64,000 bases of DNA from contig NZ_JYNH01000004.1 of assembly GCF_000960765.1 (NCBI RefSeq), forward strand, positions 41,463 through 105,462, given 5' to 3'. The notes beneath the pieces were generated by a model. The model saw only the letters and a program-made list of their open reading frames with translations. It was not told the origin of the DNA and searched no databases. Within the stretch, counting starts at the first letter, position 1; every line of letters begins with the position of its first letter. Origin of the DNA: Desulfosporosinus sp. I2 (lineage in GTDB: Bacteria; Bacillota; Desulfitobacteriia; Desulfitobacteriales; Desulfitobacteriaceae). Below are positions 58,134 to 64,000 of this stretch, in pieces. The position numbers and the translations under genes were made by a program.

Positions 58134-59339
58134 ATGATTGATTTACTTACTAGGAGAGCCAAGGTATCAACTCGAAAAAACCTTTTTTTTATGTCTTTAA
58201 TGATCTTTTGTATATCGGTCGGCGAAGGGCTAACAGCCCCTGCTATACCTTTGCTTGCCAAGAGCTGGGGCGCAGGTTATTTGGAAATCGGATTACTTAT
58301 GACGGGATATGGATTGGCCTACATCGTTATGACTATTACTGCAGGTCATCTTTCAGATCATTTAGGACGAAAAATCATGTTATCTATAAGTCTTGGACTA
58401 TCCTTAGCTGCGTCAATAGGATATTATCTGGCAGGGAGTATACTTGTATTATCATTTTTTCGTATTATCGAAGGGGCAAGCCGTGGAATTTTATGGCCGG
58501 TTTCCGAAGCTGCTATTGCCGATAATTCTGAATTAGGCAATGCCGGTCAATCCATGGGTAAGTTTGCGGCTTCTTACGGATTAGGAGTTACCTTAGGCAC
58601 AATAATTGGGGGAGCTGTGATGTTAAACGGGGGTTATACCGTGTTCGTTTTTTATCCCGTTCTAGGCACAGCAGCTTTTCTAATAATTTCCATGGGCTTT
58701 ACTAATTGCCATTGCTTGGAGGAACGCAGGATTTCTCTTTACGCAGATAAGATAAAATGGCAGCGAATTCTAAAATTATTATGGCCTGTGGGAGTGATCG
58801 GGTTTGCTTATGGAGGATTTTTATATTCTATTTGGGCACTACTCTCTGCTTTAGCCAACGAATTCGGAGTGCAGGTAGGTGGGATCGGAATTTTGTTCGG
58901 TTTTTTTTGGGGGTTACGTACTTTATCCTTTCTCGTTTGCCAAAAATTAATTAATAAGTGGGGTAGCAAGTCGATGTTGCTATCAGGACTTCTCCTTTGT
59001 ACGGTTGGGTCAGGAATATTACTATTGGCAAAATCCTTTGCCTTATTTTTGTTAGCCACTTTTCTGTCAGGAGCCGGTACAGGATTATTGTTTCCAACAG
59101 TGCTGGTTTTGGTTATGGAGAGGACGACTGAGGAAAATCGTGGTTTTGGAATGGGTTTTCTAGAACTCTCAATTGCCATAGGTATAGTTGGACAAACGGC
59201 TGTTGCCGGTTTTTTAGGCCATTGGGTTGGGCCGGGATGGATCTATTTTTCTATTTTTGTGATTAATGTTTTAGCTCTTTTCGTGGGAGTGATTACGAGG
59301 CTGAGCAATCAAGGGAACTTACTTCAGGCGGAGATTTAA
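58134..59339 (+). CDS. Major facilitator superfamily transporter
   Basis: About 401 aa from ATG 58134 (GGATGGAGTG upstream; earlier ATG 58101 is poorer). Twelve hydrophobic segments. MFS motif A between helices 2 and 3: GHLSDHLGRKIML. RGILWPVSEAAIADNSE and GAGTGLLFPTVLVLVMERTTEENRG match drug:H+ antiporter-like exporters. Possibly exports a product or analog of the pathway; substrate unknown. Confidence 0.85.
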   Translation: MIDLLTRRAKVSTRKNLFFMSLMIFCISVGEGLTAPAIPLLAKSWGAGYLEIGLLMTGYGLAYIVMTITAGHLSDHLGRKIMLSISLGLSLAASIGYYLAGSILVLSFFRIIEGASRGILWPVSEAAIADNSELGNAGQSMGKFAASYGLGVTLGTIIGGAVMLNGGYTVFVFYPVLGTAAFLIISMGFTNCHCLEERRISLYADKIKWQRILKLLWPVGVIGFAYGGFLYSIWALLSALANEFGVQVGGIGILFGFFWGLRTLSFLVCQKLINKWGSKSMLLSGLLLCTVGSGILLLAKSFALFLLATFLSGAGTGLLFPTVLVLVMERTTEENRGFGMGFLELSIAIGIVGQTAVAGFLGHWVGPGWIYFSIFVINVLALFVGVITRLSNQGNLLQAEI

Positions 59340-59514
59340 ATTAGTTTGTATCACTCCTCTTGTGGACTCGATGACTTAAATAATACTGAAAAAGTATGTG
59401 TGCTTTGATAATGGCAGTTATTCAAAAATAATTGGGATAAGCAGAGGGGGTATTCTCGTTATTGTAATATTTTTATAGAGGAATACAAAAAATGTCTGAG
59501 AAAGGTTTTGAGAT

Positions 59515-60216
59515 ATGAGAGGGCATTCAAGTATTTTTAATGATGTCATTGGGCCAATCATGGTGGGCCCTTCAAGTTCCCATACGGCTGGACCTGCTCG
59601 AATTGGGCTTATGGCAGGGCAACTTATGAAAAACCGAATCAAGAATGTAACTATTGTGTTTGATCCACAGGGATCGTTTGCTGCTGTGAATAAAGATCAA
59701 TGGTCGGACAGAGGATTCGTCGCAGGACTTTTGGGATGGGGTCCTGACAATAGAGAATTGAATCGAGCATTAGAGGAAGCGGCTAAGCAGGGAATAAGTA
59801 TAGAATTAAAAATTGCTCTCTTGGATGAAAAACATCCCAATGCTGTGCTACTTATGCTAGAAGATGAAACGGGAGAAATCATAATACTAAAGGCAATTTC
59901 TTTAGGGGGAGGAATGGTGCAGATCACTGAAGTGAAAAGTTTTCCCGTTTCCATTTCTGGAGATTTTTTTGAATTGTTGATCTTTACCCATAATCTTTCA
60001 AAAGAAACTTTAAAAAAGCTACAAATAGAAATAGGAGAAATGTTATCTGGTTTCGAAATTAGTAGTGTTGTTATGAACGGAGAAGTTGGGCTAATTAATA
60101 TTAAAACTAGTAATGAAGTGGATCATCAGGTTTTATGCGTAATAAACAATATAGAAGGAATTACAGGGACAAGACTGGTAAGTCCAGTGTTACCTGTCTT
60201 GTCAAAAAGAGATTAA
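59515..60216 (+). CDS. sdaAB: L-serine dehydratase, beta subunit
   Basis: 233 aa. Fe-S-dependent serine deaminase small subunit: SIFNDVIGPIMVGPSSSHTAGPARIG at the start, KDQWSDRGFVAGLLG, ISLGGGMVQITEV, and an ACT domain at about 150-225 (VLCVINNIEGITGTRLVSP). Converts serine to pyruvate and ammonia with the alpha subunit encoded next. Confidence 0.93.
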   Translation: MRGHSSIFNDVIGPIMVGPSSSHTAGPARIGLMAGQLMKNRIKNVTIVFDPQGSFAAVNKDQWSDRGFVAGLLGWGPDNRELNRALEEAAKQGISIELKIALLDEKHPNAVLLMLEDETGEIIILKAISLGGGMVQITEVKSFPVSISGDFFELLIFTHNLSKETLKKLQIEIGEMLSGFEISSVVMNGEVGLINIKTSNEVDHQVLCVINNIEGITGTRLVSPVLPVLSKRD

Positions 60217-60247
60217 TTACGTCATTCCTTTTCGAACGGCAAAAGAA

Positions 60248-61093
60248 ATGGCGCTATATGCTTGTGGGAAAGAACAGAAATTATGGGAGCTGGCGATAGT
60301 CTATGAATGTGCGAGAAGCGGCTGGACGGTTGAAGATATCCTAGACTATATGAAAATGATTGTTTCAGTGATGAGACGTTCTATAAATGATGCCTCTTCC
60401 CAAGATCTTAAGGGTACTCATCTAATAAAGGAAGAGTCTTGGGCAGCAAGGGAAGTCATTGAAGAGGGAATGGCTTTAAATATGGGTATTCTCTCCAAAT
60501 CTGTCTCGTGGGCTTTAGGGGTTATGGAAACTAGCAGTTCAATGGGGAGAATTGTGGCTGCACCAACCGCCGGATCTGCTGGGGTACTGCCCGGGGCTAT
60601 CTTGGGTGGGGCAGAGGCTTTGGGGCTTGATGTGGACGAAGCGGTAAAGGCAATGCTGGCAGCAGGTATGATTGGAGTTTTTATTTCTGAAATGGCAACC
60701 TTTGCAGCAGAAGAATGCGGGTGTCAAGCTGAATGCGGTGCAGCCTCAGCTATGGCTGCAGCGGGTTTAGTCCAATTAGCCGGTGGGTCGGCTAGTCAGG
60801 CCATAGCTGGCGCATCTTTAGCACTGCAAAATCTTTTAGGATTAGTTTGTGACCCTGTTGCGGGAAGGGTAGAGATTCCTTGCGTGGGAAGGAACGTTAT
60901 GGCAGTTGCAAACGCAGTGACTTCGGCGAATTTAGTTCTTGCATGTTTTGACCCAGTGATTCCTCTGGACGAAGTGATTCAGGCTATGTACAGTGTGGGA
61001 TCTATGCTCCCGAGAGAATTAAGATGCACTGGAAAGGGTGGGCTGTGCGTTACACCTACAGCTCAAAGTAAAAAACAGGAATTTACTCATTAG
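60248..61093 (+). CDS. sdaAA: L-serine dehydratase, alpha subunit
   Basis: 281 aa from the first ATG, with no strong ribosome-binding site. Homology to the family starts earlier: codons before the ATG read IPFRTAKEM, so translation may begin at an ATT (60212 or 60224) or a start was lost. Catalytic subunit with APTAGSAGVLPGAILGGAEAL, EECGCQAECGAASAMAAAGLVQLAGG and LVCDPVAGRVEIPCVGRN, which supply the cluster cysteines. Otherwise intact. Confidence 0.92.
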   Translation: MALYACGKEQKLWELAIVYECARSGWTVEDILDYMKMIVSVMRRSINDASSQDLKGTHLIKEESWAAREVIEEGMALNMGILSKSVSWALGVMETSSSMGRIVAAPTAGSAGVLPGAILGGAEALGLDVDEAVKAMLAAGMIGVFISEMATFAAEECGCQAECGAASAMAAAGLVQLAGGSASQAIAGASLALQNLLGLVCDPVAGRVEIPCVGRNVMAVANAVTSANLVLACFDPVIPLDEVIQAMYSVGSMLPRELRCTGKGGLCVTPTAQSKKQEFTH

Positions 61094-61157
61094 ACACAAG
61101 CAATTGACAACGGTTTGGGGTTGAATGTTTTGGATGGCTAGAAATGGAGTGAGAACT

Positions 61158-63124
61158 ATGCCCCTAGTATTGGGGATTGATACTGGTGGAACCTTTACTG
61201 ATGGCGTGCTTCTAGATATAGGCACAAAAGTGGTCAAGAGAAAGGCTAAGGCCTTTACAACTCGTGAAGATTTATCGATAGGAATCCGGGAATGCATTGA
61301 AAACATGGGCGATTTAGACTCAAGCCAAGTTCATCTTGTATCTATGTCTACGACATTAGCAACCAATGCCATTGTGGAGGGGCGTGGTTGCAGAATTGGC
61401 CTAATTCTCATTGGCCATGAATCGATCGGTAACCTTCCTGCCCAGAAGGTTTTTGTTGTACGGGGCGGACATGATATCAAGGGGGAACCAGTTACTGAAC
61501 TGGATTGTGATGCTGTTCGGAGCGCAGTAGCTGAAATGAGCGATCAGGTTGATACAGTGGCAATCTCTGGTTATCTAAGTATTCGTAATCCGGAGCATGA
61601 ACAAGATGCACGGAGAGTCATACAAGAACAATGGGATATACCCATCGTTTGTGCTCATCAACTCACCACAGCTCTAGGCTTTCACGAGCGAACAGTAACA
61701 GCTTGTCTGAATGCTAGATTGTTACCAATTATTGCAGAGCTTCTTGCTGCGGTAAAAATAGTTCTTAAAGAGAAAGGCATTCAGGCTCCTTTAATGGTCG
61801 TTAAAGGGGATGGGTCTTTGATGAGTGAAGAGATAACCAGGGGAAAGCCCATTGAGACAATACTTTCAGGTCCAGCTGCCAGTATTGTTGGAGCAACTTT
61901 TTTAACTGGTGAAGGTTCAGCCTTAGTTTTAGACATGGGCGGAACAACAACTGATATTGCTATATTAAATAAAGGCCGGCCTCGAATAAATTTTGAGGGC
62001 GCTATCGTCGGAGGATGGAAAACTCGAGTTGAGGCTGCTGAAATCAGTACCTTCGGATTAGGTGGAGATAGCTACGTTCAAGTTTCTAAGGACCGAAAAC
62101 TAACGATTGGACCAAGAAGGGTATGGCCTCTGTCAGTTATTGCGAACAGGTATCCTATTCTAGTTGAGGAATTGTCCAAAGTTAATCCTAACCGGGAAAT
62201 TGTCGATGCTCAACCAGTTGATTGTTTTATGTTGGTTAAGAAATCTGAGGACGGATGCAGGTGGAATGACACAGAACGAAAGATAATTAACGTCCTCGAG
62301 GACAGCGCTCACAATATTTTTGTACTTGCTGAAAAGGTAGGAAGAGATCCTAACTTTTTGCCGATAAAAGCTTTAGAACAGGCTCAAGTCATAGGACGGA
62401 TTTCTTTTACTCCCACTGATTTATTGCATGTTCTCGGGACCTTTTCTGACTATAATATGATGGCGGCGCAGCAAGGAGCCCGGATTCAAGCGTGTAGACT
62501 ACGGATGGAACTTGGCAAATTTGCATCTAAAGTCTTGAGTGAGATTCAAACCAGTCTTTGTATGAACATCTTACAAAGCTTTGTGCACATAGAGGGGTTG
62601 GAAATTAATCTTAATGCTGATACTGGGGCTAAATTCATATTAACCTCTCTACTCAACGGAAACCAGAATCAAGGCTTTAAGTCCGAAATCACTCTTGATT
62701 ATCCGATTGTGGCTTTGGGGCCCCGGTTGCAGCTTATCTTCCTGCTGTAGGTAGTATTTTACATACCCCTGTCTTGATACCGACCCATGCTGAAGTGGCT
62801 AATGCTGTTGGGGCGGCCTCAGGCCAGGTCGCGGAAACAATTCGAGCTCTGATTAAGCCGGGTGTAGGAGGGGGATATGTCGTTCATGCTCCATGGAAAC
62901 GAGAGACCTTCTTGTATCTTGCTGAGGCAGAAAAACATGCCTTGGAGAGAGCTCAGGAAATTGCTGTGGAGAACGCTTGCCGAGCAGGTGTAGTTAATCC
63001 GGAGATTTTCGTCGATAAAGAAGAGATCATCAGCCATACATCGGGTGCAGATGACGATGTGTTTATCGAGATGCGCATTGGGGTCACGGCTTTAGGGCGT
63101 CCTAGTTGGGAGGGGTACGTATGA
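61158..63124 (+). CDS. Hydantoinase/oxoprolinase (HyuA) family ATPase, apparent frameshift
   Basis: ATG 61158 follows GGAGTGAG. Actin-fold ATPase motifs: LGIDTGGTFTDGVLLD, MSTTLATNAIVEGRG, VLDMGGTTTDIAILNKGRP, STFGLGGDS. The frame stops at 62750; adding one G to GGGGCCCC (about 62718) restores VALGAPVAAYLPAVGS and runs to 63124, about 655 aa. These proteins hydrolyse hydantoin-like rings with ATP, but in MttB neighbourhoods their role is unproven. Overlaps the next gene's start by 4 bases. Confidence 0.85.
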
Positions 63125-63768
63125 AGGCTAAAGTAATTGCCTGTTATACATTGGCAGACGAAATTCAGAAGATACTTCCACCGGAGATAGATTTAGAATT
63201 GTTACCCTATGCACTGCATCGTGAACCACAGAAACTACAATTCGAACTTCAACAACGAGTGGATGCTGATACTCAACACGACACTCTGCTTTTTGGCTAC
63301 GGCCTATGCTCTTTCGGCGTCGTTAATCTCCATTCAGAACGTCACACGTTGGTAATCCCTAGAGTGCATGATTGTATAAGTATTCTAATGGGTGCACGCA
63401 AGATCTATGATGTTGAGTTCGCAAAATATCCTGGTTCAATCTATTTGAGTAAGGGCTGGATTGACCAGGGTGCAGAACCTTTAGCGGAGTTTAAACGCTA
63501 CTCCGAAACTTATGGTGAAGTGAATTCTCAATGGATGATTGATACACAATATAGCAATTATCAACGGGTAGTGTTTATTGATACAGGTGTAGGAAATAGA
63601 GAAGAACTTACCAATTATTCAAGTGAAGTTGCCAATTATATCAAGGTAGATTATCAAGAACAGCAAGGGTCTTTAAGACTATTAGAAAAACTCATTCAAG
63701 GCGATTGGGATGAGGAATTTGTGGTCACACCTCCAGGGCGAATGGTTATGCAACGCAATTTTCTTTAA
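63121..63768 (+). CDS. DUF1638 protein
   Basis: 215 aa from ATG 63121 (GGAGGGG upstream). Recognised by VIACYTLADEIQKIL, LLFGYGLCSFGVVNLHSE, PRVHDCISILMGARKIYD, and FIDTGVGNREE. Conserved Cys and His (GLCS, HDC) suggest metal or cofactor binding. DUF1638 genes often accompany MttB and corrinoid methyltransferase genes; function not established. Confidence 0.85.
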   Translation: MKAKVIACYTLADEIQKILPPEIDLELLPYALHREPQKLQFELQQRVDADTQHDTLLFGYGLCSFGVVNLHSERHTLVIPRVHDCISILMGARKIYDVEFAKYPGSIYLSKGWIDQGAEPLAEFKRYSETYGEVNSQWMIDTQYSNYQRVVFIDTGVGNREELTNYSSEVANYIKVDYQEQQGSLRLLEKLIQGDWDEEFVVTPPGRMVMQRNFL

Positions 63769-63865
63769 TTAGGGATTACTGAATAACCTCAAAACCTGCA
63801 TGGGAGTAAGAACTAAGACCGTTTTCGTGGTATAATAACCTGACTTTGGCAGTTGAATAGATAAA

Positions 63866-63917
63866 AAAAGGGGCTGTCTCAAAATAGAAATGTAATTTCT
63901 ATTTGAGACGCCCTTTT
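63866..63917 (+). terminator. Strong terminator, possibly an IS-related hairpin
   Basis: GGGCTGTCTCAAAATAGAAA pairs with TTTCTATTTGAGACGCCC across a short loop with minor mismatches, followed by TTTTTCT. GGGCTGTCTCA also resembles the end sequence of some insertion sequences. Confidence 0.75.
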
Positions 63918-63920
63918 TCT

Positions 63921-64000
63921 ATATATCAGAATGTATAAGTTTTGGGGTACCGGAGGGTACCCCTTTACTTGATATATCAGAATGTATAAGTTTTGGGGTA
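63921..64000. repeat. 51-bp tandem repeat running off the window
   Basis: The 29 bases from 63921 (ATATATCAGAATGTATAAGT...) recur exactly at 63972-64000, a period of 51. The spacer contains the palindrome GGGGTACC-GGAG-GGTACCCC. The array may continue beyond the window. Confidence 0.8.

Overview
The window reads as a chromosomal segment of an anaerobic, spore-former-type Clostridium relative, most likely the Desulfosporosinus/Desulfitobacterium group (inference from gene content, not a search). Supporting signs are a selenocysteine formate dehydrogenase, a CIRCE-controlled groESL pair, a TPP-riboswitch thi operon, several sigma-54 enhancer-binding regulators with matching -24/-12 promoters, a non-pyrrolysine MttB-family protein, and a dense mix of IS21, IS110 and other transposase remnants.

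Layout. 1-1830: 3' part of a selenoprotein formate dehydrogenase with an in-frame UGA and a SECIS-like hairpin. 1939-6277 (minus): thiS-thiG-thiH-thiE-thiC behind a TPP riboswitch. 6407-10355: a DUF6506-type small protein, two lipoate-protein ligase-like genes and a geranylgeranyl-reductase-type flavoprotein, fired from sigma-54 promoters. 10785-19482: two sigma-54 activators (AcoR-type and PocR-type), acetoin reductase, an unknown triple-repeat membrane protein, butanediol dehydrogenase and a Lin0512-type protein. 19496-32207: one long co-directional cluster acoA-acoB-acoX-acoC, a lipB-lipA fusion, two GcvH-like proteins around an FAD oxidase/Fe-S (CCG) pair, two LipS1/LipS2-like radical SAM proteins and a methyltransferase. 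32399-33035: a decayed direct repeat of the thi locus. 33336-37811: a previously uncalled selenocysteine glutaredoxin (UPHC), mobA, fdhD, then a probable Moco riboswitch with moaA, moaC, a MOSC protein and mogA. 38195-41273: NYN protein and groES-groEL. 41350-50724: mobile-element graveyard containing a damaged sigma-54 regulator and a sigma-54 promoter cut off from its operon. 50856-63768: racemase, MttB family, liv-type ABC transporter, MFS, serine dehydratase, hydantoinase and DUF1638.

How it fits together. The central 25 kb looks like an acetoin/2,3-butanediol oxidation island in which lipoyl chemistry is unusually elaborate. The E2 (AcoC) carries an AhpD-like CxxC domain at its C-terminus, no E3 dihydrolipoamide dehydrogenase is encoded, and the same cluster supplies two lipoyl-carrier (H-like) proteins, a membrane-anchored FAD/Fe-S oxidoreductase pair and two independent lipoyl-synthesis routes. 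My leading hypothesis is a lipoyl-carrier-based electron-transfer system that replaces or supplements E3. The molybdenum cofactor genes and fdhD serve formate dehydrogenase.

Caveat. At least five genes (thiE, livH, livK, hyuA, an IS21 istA) are broken by single-base losses in short homopolymers, so homopolymer undercalling in the assembly is a real possibility.
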